64,000 bases of DNA from Nitratireductor aquimarinus (GCF_017255295.1 NZ_JAFKDE010000007.1:124001-188000), one strand, 5' to 3'; numbered from the stretch's first letter, positions 38,358 to 48,321 are shown. Notes: a model not told the origin generated them from the sequence alone. Numbers and translations: made by a program.

Positions 38358-40007
38358 CTACAGCGCCCGGGCCTGATCCCGCAGCCGGAACTTTTGAATC
38401 TTCCCCGTCGAAGTCTTTGGTATTTCAGAGAAAATGATGGTTCTCGGGCACTTGAAATGCGCGAGCAGAGAGCGGCAGTGCGCGATGATCTCTTCGGCTT
38501 CCGCACTTCTGCCCGGCTTCAGTTCAACGAAGGCCACCGGCGTTTCACCCCACTTCGCATCCGCCTTCGCGACCACCCCGCAGGCCGCAATGGCGGGATG
38601 TTTGTAGAGCGCATCCTCCACCTCGATGGAAGAGATGTTCTCGCCGCCTGAAATGATGATGTCCTTGGAACGGTCCTTCAGCTGGATGTAGCCATCGGGG
38701 TGCATCACACCCAGATCGCCCGAATGGAACCAGCCGCCGGCGAAAGCCTCTTCCGTCGCCGCCCTGTTCTTCAGATAGCCCTTCATGACGATGTTGCCGC
38801 GGAACATGACCTCGCCAATGGTCTCGCCATCGCGCGGGGTTTCCTCCATCGTCTCCGGGTCCATCACGGTCAGCCCCTCGAGCGCCGCATAGCGCACACC
38901 CTGACGCGCCTTGCGCGCGGCCTGCCCGGCGCCGTCGAGCGCGTCCCACTCGCCCTTCCATTCATTGACCACGGCCGGTCCGTAGGTTTCCGTCAGGCCA
39001 TAGAGATGGGTCACCGCAAAACCTGCCTCGGCCATGGCCGAAAGCACGGTTTCGGGCGGCGGAGCCGCTGCCGTGTTGAACGTCACCGTGTGCGAGAAAT
39101 CGCGTTTTTCCTCATCCGGCGCATTGAGCAGCGCCGACATCACGATCGGCGCGCCGCACAGATGCGTCACCCCGTGATCGGCAATCGCGTCATACATGGG
39201 CTTTGCGCGCACCCAGCGCAGGCAGACATGCGTTCCCGCCGTCAGCGCCAGCGTCCACGGAAAGCACCAGCCATTGCAGTGGAACATCGGCAGCGTCCAC
39301 AGATAGACCGATCCGCGCGTCAACCCCGCATGCACCGTGTTGGCATAGGTCATCAGCGCCGCACCGCGGTGATGATAGACCACGCCCTTGGGATTACCCG
39401 TCGTGCCGGAGGTATAGTTCAGCGCGATGGCGTCCCATTCGTCATCGGGCATGGACCAGGCAAACCCGGCATCGCCCGAAGCCAGGAATTCCTCGTAATC
39501 GGCGCTGCCGATGCGCTCGCCCTTCGGATAGGGCGCATCGTCCGCATAGTCGGGATCGTCATAATCGATGACCAGCGGCTTGACGCTCGCCAGCGCCAGC
39601 GCCTCCTTCATCACGCCGGAGAACTCCCGGTCGACGATCACCACCCGGCTCTCCGCATGGTCGAGCTGAAAGGCGATGATCGCGGCATCAAGGCGGGTGT
39701 TGAGCGAATGCAGCACCGCCTTCGTCATCGGCACGGCGTGGTGCGCCTCCAGCATGGGCGGCGTGTTGGACAGCATCACCGTCACCGTATCGCCCTTGCC
39801 GATCCCGTGGCTGGCGAGCGCCGATGCGAGTTTCAGCGAGCGCTCCCAGAAGGTCGCATAGGTGATGCGCTGGCTGCCATGGATGATCGCCACGTCATCG
39901 GGAAACACCTTCGCCGCGCGCTCCAGAAGCACAAGCGGCGTCAGCGGCTGGTGGTTGGCGGGGTTCTTGTCCAGATCCCGTTCGAAAGCATTGCCGGTCA
40001 CAAACAT
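38358..40007 (-). CDS. Acyl-CoA synthetase (AMP-forming)
   Basis: 549 aa from the ATG at 40007; a GTG two codons later (40001) sits better relative to GGGAGG and is an alternative start. Adenylation-domain motifs: 'LNYTSGTTGNPKGVVYHH', 'HLYGLTETYGP', 'GWFHSGDLGVMHPDGYIQLKDRSKDIIISGGENIS', C-terminal catalytic Lys in 'KTSTGKIQKF'. Activates a medium- or short-chain carboxylic acid to acyl-CoA (DmdB/FadD-like group). Exact substrate unknown. Confidence 0.93.
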   Translation of the reverse strand: MFVTGNAFERDLDKNPANHQPLTPLVLLERAAKVFPDDVAIIHGSQRITYATFWERSLKLASALASHGIGKGDTVTVMLSNTPPMLEAHHAVPMTKAVLHSLNTRLDAAIIAFQLDHAESRVVIVDREFSGVMKEALALASVKPLVIDYDDPDYADDAPYPKGERIGSADYEEFLASGDAGFAWSMPDDEWDAIALNYTSGTTGNPKGVVYHHRGAALMTYANTVHAGLTRGSVYLWTLPMFHCNGWCFPWTLALTAGTHVCLRWVRAKPMYDAIADHGVTHLCGAPIVMSALLNAPDEEKRDFSHTVTFNTAAAPPPETVLSAMAEAGFAVTHLYGLTETYGPAVVNEWKGEWDALDGAGQAARKARQGVRYAALEGLTVMDPETMEETPRDGETIGEVMFRGNIVMKGYLKNRAATEEAFAGGWFHSGDLGVMHPDGYIQLKDRSKDIIISGGENISSIEVEDALYKHPAIAACGVVAKADAKWGETPVAFVELKPGRSAEAEEIIAHCRSLLAHFKCPRTIIFSEIPKTSTGKIQKFRLRDQARAL

Positions 40008-40050
40008 CCTCCCGCTGTTTTCATCTTTTAAGCACAGGCTCCCGAACCCG

Positions 40051-40824
40051 TCACCACCCCATAAGGTCAAAGACCCCGTCATGGATGAGCTTGAGGGAAA
40101 CGATCAGGACCATGACATACATGAACGGATAAAAGACCGTCGGCTTCATGCGCTTGATCACCCAAACGCCGGCCAGCGTGGCGAGCGGCGCAAGCGGTAT
40201 CAGGATCAGCGACGCCGTCAGGTTGGAACGGTCGAACTGCCCGAGCGCGAAATAGGGAACGAGCTTCACCGCGTTGACGATGGCGAAAAAGACCACGCTC
40301 GTTCCCGTGTAAAGGCGCGGATCCTGCCCAAGCGGCAGCGCATAGACCTGATAGGGCGGCCCGCCCGCATGCGCGACAAAGCTCGTGAAGCCCGCAACCG
40401 CGCCCCAGAAAGTGCCGCGCGGGCGGCTTTGGCTGGCGATCCGCACATTCCCTGCGATCTTCTCGAACGCCCAGCGCAGGAAGAAGGCCAGCGTCACCAG
40501 ACCGACGATCAGGCGCACATGCCCTTCCGTCACGACGGCCGCCGTCGCCCAGCCGATGGCGATGCCGATCAGCGCGCCGGGCAGCATGATGGAAAGCGTC
40601 CTGCGGTCCATGTAACCACGCCAGGCCCAGAGCGAGACGATGTCCATGACGATCAGGATCGGCAGCAGGATCGCCGCCGCCTGCACCGGCGACACGACCA
40701 GAGAAAGCATCGGCACGCCGAGCAGCGCCATCGCGCCGCCGAAGCCCCCCTTCGACAGGCCGACCAGCAGAACGGCCGGAATCGCTGCAAGATAAAAAGC
40801 TGGATCGGAAAGCAAAGGTGTCAT
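40051..40824 (-). CDS. TSUP-family (TauE/SafE) permease
   Basis: 257 aa, eight helices. 'LVGLSKGGFGGAMALLGVPMLSLV' and 'GAVAGFTSFVAHAGGPPYQVYALP' are the two TSUP motifs. Probably an organosulfur or sulfite-type anion transporter. The gene sits immediately upstream of the acyl-CoA synthetase gene on the same strand, so an operon is likely and the two may handle the same acid. Confidence 0.92.
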   Translation of the reverse strand: MTPLLSDPAFYLAAIPAVLLVGLSKGGFGGAMALLGVPMLSLVVSPVQAAAILLPILIVMDIVSLWAWRGYMDRRTLSIMLPGALIGIAIGWATAAVVTEGHVRLIVGLVTLAFFLRWAFEKIAGNVRIASQSRPRGTFWGAVAGFTSFVAHAGGPPYQVYALPLGQDPRLYTGTSVVFFAIVNAVKLVPYFALGQFDRSNLTASLILIPLAPLATLAGVWVIKRMKPTVFYPFMYVMVLIVSLKLIHDGVFDLMGW

Positions 40825-41017
40825 GAAATTCGTCTGGATCGCCCGACGGCCGGGCGTCGCCAGTCATAATCCTTATGACCGCACTTGGCGAGCGTCCGGC
40901 AGGAAGGACCAATTTTCCTTGTCCATCCCCCCGTGCTTCGTCTATGCCGCATTCAAACCAAAATGACGGGTCAGAAACGAACCGGGTCGGTTCCGTCGAG
41001 ACGCCAGGAGTTCCTAC

Positions 41018-41665
41018 ATGACCAATCGCTGCCGCCTCGTATTGATTGCACCGCCGCCGGAACTGGCTGCCAATGACGAAGCACATCTGGAAGCAGCCCT
41101 CGCCGCCGGCGATGTCGCTTCCCTCATCATTCCCGATTACGGGCAGGACGAGGTCAGCTTCCAGGCCCGTGCCGAGCGCCTCACCCCCATCGCGCAGGCG
41201 CACGGCGTCGCCGTGATGATCGCCGGCGCGCCGCGCATCGCCACGCGGGTGAAGGCAGACGGCATCCATTTCGACGGCTCGCTCGAAGAGCTGGCCGAAA
41301 TCATCGAGAAATACCAGGATCGCATGATGATCGGCGCAGGCGGCGTGAAAACCCGCGACGACGCGCTTCAGCGCGGCGAAATGCAGCCCGATTATCTGTT
41401 CTTCGGCCGTTTCGGATACGACAACAAGCCGGAACCGCACCCGCGCAACCTCACACTGGGCGAATGGTGGTCGGAAATGGTCCAGATCCCCTGCATCGTG
41501 ATGGGCGGCAATGCGGTCGCCTCGGCAGAACCCGTGGCGCAGAGCGGCTGCGACTTCATTGCGCTCGGTGCGGCCGTCTTCTCTGACGAGATCGACGCCG
41601 CCGCCGCCGTGAAGGAAGCCAACGTCATTCTCGAGAAGACCTCCCAGAACGCTCAAGGAGCCTGA
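41018..41665 (+). CDS. Thiamine-phosphate-synthase-like protein (ThiE family)
   Basis: 215 aa TIM-barrel of the ThiE/TenI superfamily: 'RLVLIAPP', 'GVAVMIAGAPRIATRVKADGIHFDGS' (in place of the HLGQ motif), 'YLFFGRFGYDNKPEPHPRNL', 'PCIVMGGNAVASAEPVAQSGCDFIALGAAVF'. The usual 'GADGVHLGQ' is replaced by 'ADGIHFDG', so it may be a non-thiamine paralogue. Two bases before the Sel1-repeat gene, so likely cotranscribed. Confidence 0.8.
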   Translation: MTNRCRLVLIAPPPELAANDEAHLEAALAAGDVASLIIPDYGQDEVSFQARAERLTPIAQAHGVAVMIAGAPRIATRVKADGIHFDGSLEELAEIIEKYQDRMMIGAGGVKTRDDALQRGEMQPDYLFFGRFGYDNKPEPHPRNLTLGEWWSEMVQIPCIVMGGNAVASAEPVAQSGCDFIALGAAVFSDEIDAAAAVKEANVILEKTSQNAQGA

Positions 41666-41667
41666 TC

Positions 41668-42720
41668 ATGCGCGCGCGCCTCCAGCCGGTAGCATTGCTT
41701 GCCGCCCTGTTCTGCGGGCTTGCCGCGACAGCGCAGGCAGCCGGCGACGCCGGCCCGGAAAAGGCCGCAGAAACGGCACCCGCCACAACCGGAACTGAAA
41801 AGCAGGCGCCCCGGGCCGACCGGCTGCAACCGGTCGGCGACAGGCCGCTTTCCGCCCCCACGGTGGATCAGGTGGACCCGGACCGCTTCGGCAAGCTGCC
41901 GGACGCCGCCTATGGCGCCTTTCAGCGCGGCTACTATCTGACCGCGCACAATCTGGCCCTGCCCCGCGCAGAGGCGGGCGACCCGGCTGCGCAGACCCTC
42001 ATCGCAGAGATCTATGCCCGTGGCCTTGGCATGGCGCGCGACGCAAAGAAGGCCGCCGAATGGTATTCAAAGGCAGCGCAGCAGGGCGTTCCCGAGGCGC
42101 AGTTCCAGTATGCGCTGATGCTGCTTGATGGCGGCTTCGTCGAGAAGAACACCGACCGCGCCTTCGAACTCATGCAGGTGGCGGCCGACAATGGCAACCG
42201 GCTCGCCCAGTTCAACCTCGCGCAGATGATCCTCGACCGGCAGTCGAGCTTCGAAAGTCGCGAACGCGCTGTCTCCTATTACGAGAAGGCCGCCAATGCC
42301 GGGCTGGCCGACGCGCAGTATGCGATGTCCCAGGTCTATGCCAACGGGTTTGGCGGGCGCGAGGCCGATGACAAGGTCGCCCGTTCATGGCTTGATCGTG
42401 CAGCCAGGCAGAATTACGACACCGCACAGCTCGATCTGGGCACGTGGATGGTCGAAGGCCGTGGCGGGGAGCGCAATGCGGAAACCGGGTTCGCCTGGCT
42501 CAAGCGCGCAGCCGAAGGCGGCAACATCGCCGCGCAGAACCGCCTCGCCAAGCTCTATCGCGCCGGCGTCGGCACCGACCCGGACACGATTGAAGGCGCT
42601 GCATGGTATATCTCCGCGCGCCGCGCCGGGTTGATCGATCCGGAGATGGAAGACTTTCTGGCCGGCCTCACGCCGGAAGAAATGAAGGAAGCCATCCAGC
42701 GCGCAAATCGGCTCCGCTAG
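41668..42720 (+). CDS. Secreted Sel1-repeat (TPR-like) protein
   Basis: 350 aa. Signal peptide ending 'ATAQAAGD', a Pro/Ala-rich linker, and six or so Sel1-like repeats (about 85-320) with the consensus 'A-x-W-Y-x-K-A-A-x-x-G' ('AAEWYSKAAQQGVPEAQFQYALMLLDGGF', 'AVSYYEKAANAGLADAQYAMSQVYANGF'). Sel1 repeats mediate protein contacts in the periplasm; the rhizobial ExoR is of the same type, but this is not clearly ExoR. Partner unknown. Confidence 0.85.
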   Translation: MRARLQPVALLAALFCGLAATAQAAGDAGPEKAAETAPATTGTEKQAPRADRLQPVGDRPLSAPTVDQVDPDRFGKLPDAAYGAFQRGYYLTAHNLALPRAEAGDPAAQTLIAEIYARGLGMARDAKKAAEWYSKAAQQGVPEAQFQYALMLLDGGFVEKNTDRAFELMQVAADNGNRLAQFNLAQMILDRQSSFESRERAVSYYEKAANAGLADAQYAMSQVYANGFGGREADDKVARSWLDRAARQNYDTAQLDLGTWMVEGRGGERNAETGFAWLKRAAEGGNIAAQNRLAKLYRAGVGTDPDTIEGAAWYISARRAGLIDPEMEDFLAGLTPEEMKEAIQRANRLR

Positions 42721-42989
42721 CATTTTTCGGACGCCCCCAAAGGCCGCATGACTTGCCTTGGACCGCTTTTTATGGTCTTGGAAGCGCCGAATTGCGCGCC
42801 AGTGGAATGAACTCGCCATTCGAAATCCGCAATGCGGTCTTGAGATCGGATGTCGAATTCACTCCACTGGAAACATAAACTTGCTGGCGGTTTTGCTGTT
42901 TCCAACCTTTGCTCTCGCGGCCGATGCAACCGGGATGCAAATGCAGGACGTGAACCGCTGGCGCGCTCAAGACCCGCAGGACGATCCAT

Positions 42990-43553
42990 ATGAAAATCAA
43001 CGGCAATGAAATTCGCCCCGGCAACGTCATCGAACACAATGGCGGCCTCTGGGTTGCGGTGAAGACCAACGCTGTGAAGCCCGGCAAGGGCGGCGCATAC
43101 AACCAGGTCGAACTGAAGAACCTGATCGACGGCACGAAGCTGAACGAGCGCTTCCGCGCCGCCGAGACCGTCGAGCGCGTTCGCCTCGAGCAGAAGGACT
43201 TCAGCTTCCTCTACGAGCAGGAAGACGCTCTGGTGTTCATGGACTCCGAGACCTATGAGCAGCTCGAGCTGCAGAAGGACTTCGTCGGCGACCGCGCCGC
43301 ATTCCTTCAGGACGGCATGACCGTCACGGTCGAGCTCTACGAAGAAAAGCCGATCGGCATCTCCCTGCCGGATCAGGTCACGCTGACGATTGCCGAGGCC
43401 GACCCGGTGGTGAAGGGCCAGACGGCTGCTTCTTCCTACAAGCCGGCAGTTCTGGAGAACGGCGTGCGCGTGATGGTGCCGCCCTTCATCGAGGCTGGCG
43501 AGCGGATCGTCGTCGACACCAACGAACTCACCTATCTGCGCCGCGGCGAATAA
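42990..43553 (+). CDS. efp: Elongation factor P
   Basis: 187 aa, three beta-barrel domains. Relieves ribosome stalling at polyproline. The modification loop '[19 protein letters not shown]' retains the Lys that is beta-lysylated in many bacteria; C-terminal '[30 protein letters not shown]' is diagnostic. 269-bp leader upstream holds no gene. Confidence 0.98.
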   Translation: MKINGNEIRPGNVIEHNGGLWVAVKTNAVKPGKGGAYNQVELKNLIDGTKLNERFRAAETVERVRLEQKDFSFLYEQEDALVFMDSETYEQLELQKDFVGDRAAFLQDGMTVTVELYEEKPIGISLPDQVTLTIAEADPVVKGQTAASSYKPAVLENGVRVMVPPFIEAGERIVVDTNELTYLRRGE

Positions 43554-43598
43554 ACCCGGCGCTTCCGCGAAACACACACTTACGAAAGCTTACATCCC

Positions 43599-44402
43599 AT
43601 GGCCCGTTCGGCGATTATCAACGTCATGGTTCAGGCTGCCATGAAGGCAGGCCGCTCCCTCGCTCGCGATTTCGGCGAGGTCCAGAACCTGCAGGTTTCG
43701 CTCAAGGGCCCTGGCGACTATGTGAGCCAGGCCGACCGCAAGGCGGAAGACATCATTCACGCCGAGCTGTCGCGCGCCCGTCCGGGCTACTCCTTCCTGA
43801 TGGAAGAGAGCGGCACGGTGGAGGGTGACGACCCGCAGCACCGCTGGATCGTCGATCCGCTCGACGGCACCACGAACTTCCTGCACGGCATTCCGATCTT
43901 CTCGATCTCGATTGCCCTGGAACGTCAGGGCCAGATCGTCGCCGGCGTTATCTACAACCCGGCCATGGACGAGCTCTACACCGCCGAGCGCGGTGGCGGC
44001 GCGTTCCTCAACGACCGTCGTCTGCGTGTCGCGGCGCGCACCAAGCTGTCCGACGCCGTTGTCGGCACCGGCATTCCGCATCTGGGTCGCGGCCACCACG
44101 GCACGGCCCTGCTCGACCTGCGCAATGTCATGGGCGAGACGGCGGGCATCCGCCGGCTTGGCTCTGCGGCGCTCGACCTCGCCTATGTGGCAGCGGGCCG
44201 GATGGACGGTTTCTGGGAAGATTCGCTTTCACCCTGGGACATTGCCGCCGGCATCATCCTCGTGCGCGAAGCCGGTGGTTTCGTCAGCGACAAGTCGGGC
44301 CGCGACAAGATGTTCGACAGCGGCCAGATCGTCGCCGGCAACGAGGCCATTCACCGCGCACTGGTCAAGACGCTCGGCAAGCCGGCCGCAAAAAAAGCCT
44401 GA
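43599..44402 (+). CDS. suhB: Inositol-1-monophosphatase family protein SuhB
   Basis: 267 aa. Mg2+-dependent phosphatase with 'FLMEESGTVEGDDPQHRWIVDPLDGTTNFLHGIPIFSIS' (catalytic Glu, 'DPLDGT' metal site) and 'WEDSLSPWDIAAGIILVREAGG'. In enterobacteria SuhB also assists rRNA transcription antitermination. Followed by a hairpin terminator. Confidence 0.97.
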   Translation: MARSAIINVMVQAAMKAGRSLARDFGEVQNLQVSLKGPGDYVSQADRKAEDIIHAELSRARPGYSFLMEESGTVEGDDPQHRWIVDPLDGTTNFLHGIPIFSISIALERQGQIVAGVIYNPAMDELYTAERGGGAFLNDRRLRVAARTKLSDAVVGTGIPHLGRGHHGTALLDLRNVMGETAGIRRLGSAALDLAYVAAGRMDGFWEDSLSPWDIAAGIILVREAGGFVSDKSGRDKMFDSGQIVAGNEAIHRALVKTLGKPAAKKA

Positions 44403-44437
44403 TTCAACTCCGTCCCGCACGGTGTTTCAGAACCAGC

Positions 44438-44467
44438 AAAGCCCGGGATCGAAAGGTCCCGGGCTTT
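44438..44467 (+). terminator. Terminator of suhB
   Basis: Perfect 11-bp arms AAAGCCCGGGA (44438-44448) and TCCCGGGCTTT (44457-44467) with an 8-nt loop, 36 bp past the suhB stop. Confidence 0.8.
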
Positions 44468-44606
44468 GTCGTTGCGACATCAAAAAGCTGATGCGCTCAT
44501 AACCGGATACTGTCTGCGGCTTTCAATTTCGTCATATTTACGATTAGAATCCTGCGCCATACAGGAATCAATACTGGTTCTGCGGCGCAGTGGACACGAG
44601 GAGCAG

Positions 44607-45617
44607 ATGGCCTTGCTGAAATCGCGTGGGGACGACGAACCATCCTACGGGCTCGATTACGACCCGCACACCTTGTCGAGCCCCCAAGTCTTCCTCTTTT
44701 CCATGCTGGTGTTTCTGGCGATTGCCGGCTTCGTTGCGGCAATCCTTTACCGGCAGATCGCTTCCGCCTTTCAGACCAATCCGGGGCTGAACGGGCTCAT
44801 TCTCGGCGTTCTGCTGATCGGCATCCTGCTCGCTTTCATGCAGGTGATCCGCCTGTTCCGCGAGGTACGGTGGGTCAATTCCTTCCGCGCCGGCACGGAT
44901 GCGGCCGATCCGGTCCTTCTCGCACCGATGAAGGCGCTTTTGAGCCGGGCCTCTTCGATGGCGCTGTCGACCAGCTCCATGCGCTCGATCCTCGATTCCA
45001 TCGCCACCCGCCTCGACGAGAGCCGCGACATTTCGCGCTACCTGATCGGCCTTCTGGTCTTTCTCGGCCTGCTCGGCACGTTCTGGGGCCTGTTGCAGAC
45101 CATCGGGTCCATCGGTGACACCATCCAGTCGCTCGACCCCGCATCGGGCAATGCCAACGACATTCTCGACGCGTTGAAATCCGGCCTGTCAGCCCCGCTG
45201 GAAGGCATGGGCACGGCGTTCTCCTCCTCGCTGTTCGGTCTTTCAGGCTCGCTGATCCTGGGCTTCCTCGACCTTCAGGCGGGCCGCGCGCAGAACCGTT
45301 TCTATACCGAGCTGGAAAACTGGCTTTCGTCCGTCACCGACCTTGGCTCCGACATCGCAGACAGCCGCAGCGGCGCGTCCAGCGAAATGCAGCAGCTGGC
45401 CGACAAGCTGCGCGCGGTTCAGGAGGATGGAACCTCCAATCCGCGCCTTGCGGCCTCCATGGCCAATCTGGCCGAGGGCATTTCCGGTCTTGTGAAGAAC
45501 ATGCGCAGTGAACAGCAGATGATGCGCGACTGGGTGGAATCCCAGGCGGAAGAGCAGCGCGCCATGCGCGCCACACTTGAAAAGCTGGCGACGACGCTGA
45601 AGAAGCGGGACAGCTGA
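44607..45617 (+). CDS. MotA/TolQ/ExbB-like proton-channel protein
   Basis: 336 aa from the ATG at 44607 (GAGGAG upstream); earlier in-frame codons are not conserved-looking. Helices at about 27-50, 62-85, 150-180 and 200-225. The third has 'GLLGTFWGLLQTIGSIGDTI', the fourth 'APLEGMGTAFSSSLFGLSGSLILGFLDLQAG', the MotA/ExbB channel signature. Long cytoplasmic C-terminus with coiled-coil character. The pair with the next gene resembles a stator complex not tied to flagella. Confidence 0.85.
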   Translation: MALLKSRGDDEPSYGLDYDPHTLSSPQVFLFSMLVFLAIAGFVAAILYRQIASAFQTNPGLNGLILGVLLIGILLAFMQVIRLFREVRWVNSFRAGTDAADPVLLAPMKALLSRASSMALSTSSMRSILDSIATRLDESRDISRYLIGLLVFLGLLGTFWGLLQTIGSIGDTIQSLDPASGNANDILDALKSGLSAPLEGMGTAFSSSLFGLSGSLILGFLDLQAGRAQNRFYTELENWLSSVTDLGSDIADSRSGASSEMQQLADKLRAVQEDGTSNPRLAASMANLAEGISGLVKNMRSEQQMMRDWVESQAEEQRAMRATLEKLATTLKKRDS

Positions 45618-45618
45618 C

Positions 45619-46650
45619 ATGGCGCTTGCCCGTGGACGCCGCAACGACCGCCACGTCGACTACTGGCCGGGTTTCGTGGACGCCATGGCGACGCTTCTGC
45701 TCGCCATCATGTTCCTGCTCTCGGTCTTCGTGCTGGCGCAGTATTTTCTGAGCCAGGAGATCACCGGCAAGGACGCCGTGCTCGACCGGCTCAATGCCCA
45801 GATCAACGAGCTGACGCAGCTTCTGGCGCTCGAACAGGCCAACAGCCAGGACGCCGAGGACACCATTGCCAGCCTGCGCGCCTCGCTGGAAGACATCCGC
45901 GCCGACCGTTCCCGGCTGGAAACGCTGCTGGCCAGTGGCAGCGGCCAGAGCGAGCAGGCGGAAGCCCGCATTGGCGAGCTTTCGGGCGCGCTCGACGAGG
46001 AGCGCCTGGTCAGCCAGCGGGCGCTTTCGCAGGTGGAGCTGCTCAACCAGCAGATTTCGGCGCTGCGCAAGCAGATCGGCGCGCTGGAAGCCGCGCTTGA
46101 GGTTTCCGAAGCGCGCGACCGGGAGTCCCGCACCAAGATCGCCGATCTTGGCCGCCGCCTGAACGTGGCGCTGGCGCAGCGCGTGCAGGAACTGAACCGC
46201 TATCGCTCGGATTTCTTCGGCCGGTTGCGCGAAATCCTCTCCGACCGCGAAAACATCCGCATTGTCGGCGACCGTTTCGTCTTCCAGTCCGAGGTTCTGT
46301 TCCCGTCGGGTGCGACGGAGATCAATCCGAACGGGCAGGACGAGATGCGCAAGCTTGCCGACGCCATTCTCGAACTGCAAAAAGAGATCCCGCCGGAGAT
46401 CAACTGGGTTCTGCGCGTCGACGGCCATACGGATGACGTGCCGCTTTCGGGCACCGGTCGCTTCCGCGACAACTGGGAGCTTTCCACGGCCCGCGCCACG
46501 GCGGTCGTCAAGTTTCTGATCGAGAACGGCGTCCCCGCCAACCGGCTCGTTGCGGCCGGTTTCGGCGAGTATCAGCCGCTCGACACGGAAGACACGCGGG
46601 AAGCGCGTGCCCGCAATCGCCGCATTGAGCTGAAGCTCACCGAGCGCTGA
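45619..46650 (+). CDS. MotB/OmpA-like peptidoglycan-binding partner
   Basis: 343 aa, starting one base after the MotA-like gene. N-terminal 'HVDYWPGFVDAMATLLLAIMFLLSVFVLAQYFL' is a MotB-like helix with a proton-path Asp ('FVDAMATLL'). A coiled coil (about 55-190) leads to an OmpA-type peptidoglycan-binding domain ('LRVDGHTDDVPLSGTGRFRDNWELSTARATAVV...EARARNRRIELKL'). Envelope-anchored partner of the MotA-like channel. Confidence 0.88.
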   Translation: MALARGRRNDRHVDYWPGFVDAMATLLLAIMFLLSVFVLAQYFLSQEITGKDAVLDRLNAQINELTQLLALEQANSQDAEDTIASLRASLEDIRADRSRLETLLASGSGQSEQAEARIGELSGALDEERLVSQRALSQVELLNQQISALRKQIGALEAALEVSEARDRESRTKIADLGRRLNVALAQRVQELNRYRSDFFGRLREILSDRENIRIVGDRFVFQSEVLFPSGATEINPNGQDEMRKLADAILELQKEIPPEINWVLRVDGHTDDVPLSGTGRFRDNWELSTARATAVVKFLIENGVPANRLVAAGFGEYQPLDTEDTREARARNRRIELKLTER

Positions 46651-46700
46651 CGACACGGCTTGCGAAGCCGCCCGGCTTCGTGTCCCCTCCTTCAAACAAT

Positions 46701-46724
46701 CGACGCCTGCATCTGCGGGCGTCG
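46701..46724 (+). terminator. Hairpin between the MotB-like and M32 genes
   Basis: A 10-bp stem (one G-T pair) from CGACGCCTGC (46701-46710) and GCGGGCGTCG (46715-46724) with a 4-nt loop. Only weakly T-rich afterwards, so it may be a partial terminator. Confidence 0.5.
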
Positions 46725-46753
46725 TTCCTCCCAATGCCCCGACGAGGTGTTCC

Positions 46754-48238
46754 ATGTCCTTTCAGAAACTCGATGAACTCGGCCACAGGATCGAAGCGCT
46801 CAATCACGCGCTGGCGATCCTCGGTGCGGATGAGGCGACGCATATGGCGCCCGGTGGCGGCGAGGCCCGCGCCGAAGCCATGTCTGCCCTTGCCGGCATG
46901 GCCCACCGTCAGGCCGCAGCACCCGAGATTGCCGACTGGATCGACGCCGCCGAACAGGAAGACCTGAACGCAGAGCAAAAAGCGGCAATTTCCGAATTTC
47001 GCCGAAATTACGTCAACCTGACCTGCCTCCCGGCCGATTTCGTGGAGCGCCAGACGCGCACCCGCATGCGCTGCGAACAGCTGTGGCGCGAGGCCCGTGG
47101 CAAGGGCGACTGGGCGGGTTTTCTGCCGGCGCTGGAAGGGGTTATCGAGCTGGCGCGGGAGGAGGCGCAGATGCGCGCCGAGGCGCTTGGCCTTGCGCCC
47201 TATGATGCTCTGATGGAGCAATTCGACCCCGGAAACAGAACGGCGGAAATCGCCCCCGTTTTCGAGGATTTGAAATCGTTTCTGGTGGATTTCGTGCCAA
47301 ATGCGCTGGAAATCCAGAGAACGAAACGCGCGCAAAATCCCCTGCGCCCGCTCTCCGGACACTACGCCGTCGAGAAGCAGCGCGAGCTTGGTCTCGCCAT
47401 GATGGCGGCGGTCGGTTTCGACCTGACGCGCGGCAGCCTGTCGGTCTCGCATCACCCGTTCTGCGGCGGCGTTCCGACCGATGTGCGGATCACCACGCGC
47501 TACCGTTCGGACGAGTTTCTCTCTTCGCTGATGGGCATTCTGCACGAGACCGGCCACGCGCTCTATGAACAGAACCTGCCGCAGGCCTGGGCGCACTGGC
47601 CGCTTGGCAAGGCGCGCGGCATGGCAATGCATGAAAGCCAGAGCCTGTTCGTTGAAAAGCAGATCGGCCGCAACCCCGCCTTCTGGGAATGGGCGCTGCC
47701 GGTGGTGGCGAAGCATCTGGGCGAAGACTGGTCGATGGACGAGATCCTGCCCCATGTGCACCATGTGGAGCGCGGGCTGATCCGCGTCGATGCCGACGAG
47801 GTGACCTATCCGCTGCACGTGATCCTGCGTTTCGAGCTGGAGCAGGACCTGATCGCCGGCAAGCTGGAAGCCGCCGACCTGCCGGAAGCCTGGGACGCGA
47901 AGATGAAGGCCTATCTGGGCCTGTCGACCATCGACACGCCGCAGGACGGCCCGATGCAGGACGTGCACTGGCCATCCGCCGCCTTCGGCTATTTCCCCTC
48001 CTACACGCTCGGCGCGATGATCGCGGCGCAGCAATGGTCGGCCATCGAGAAGGATATCCCGGACGTGAACGCGCAGTTCGCCAAGGGCCAGTTCGATGCG
48101 GTGAACGACTGGCGGCGTGAACGGATCTGGTCGCAGGGCTCGCGCTGGTCGACCCCGGAGCTGATCGAACGGGCCACCGGCGAGTCGCTCAATGCCGCGC
48201 ATTTCAAGAAGCATCTGGAAGCGCGCTACGGCCAATAG
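46754..48238 (+). CDS. Carboxypeptidase Taq (M32 family)
   Basis: 494 aa zinc metallocarboxypeptidase. Active site HExxH in 'LHETGHALYEQNLP', second-zone 'MAMHESQSLFVEKQIG', and 'HPFCGGVPTDVRITTRY' that shape the S1' pocket; C-terminal 'IETPQDGPMQDVHW'-type block ('IDTPQDGPMQDVHWPSAAFG'). Removes C-terminal residues from peptides in the cytoplasm. Confidence 0.96.
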   Translation: MSFQKLDELGHRIEALNHALAILGADEATHMAPGGGEARAEAMSALAGMAHRQAAAPEIADWIDAAEQEDLNAEQKAAISEFRRNYVNLTCLPADFVERQTRTRMRCEQLWREARGKGDWAGFLPALEGVIELAREEAQMRAEALGLAPYDALMEQFDPGNRTAEIAPVFEDLKSFLVDFVPNALEIQRTKRAQNPLRPLSGHYAVEKQRELGLAMMAAVGFDLTRGSLSVSHHPFCGGVPTDVRITTRYRSDEFLSSLMGILHETGHALYEQNLPQAWAHWPLGKARGMAMHESQSLFVEKQIGRNPAFWEWALPVVAKHLGEDWSMDEILPHVHHVERGLIRVDADEVTYPLHVILRFELEQDLIAGKLEAADLPEAWDAKMKAYLGLSTIDTPQDGPMQDVHWPSAAFGYFPSYTLGAMIAAQQWSAIEKDIPDVNAQFAKGQFDAVNDWRRERIWSQGSRWSTPELIERATGESLNAAHFKKHLEARYGQ

Positions 48239-48321
48239 CGCCAAAGGTTCGGTCCTGTCTTGAAAACGAACCGGTGAGGTCGGGCTTGTCAGGACCATTG
48301 CCTGCGCACACTCTGACGGAC

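Noticed and set aside
44607-46650. Zorya-type anti-phage system (ZorA/ZorB-like pair)
   Set aside because: The channel/OmpA pair is similar in layout, but no ZorC, ZorD or ZorE effector is nearby and the flanks (efp, suhB, M32 peptidase) are core genes.
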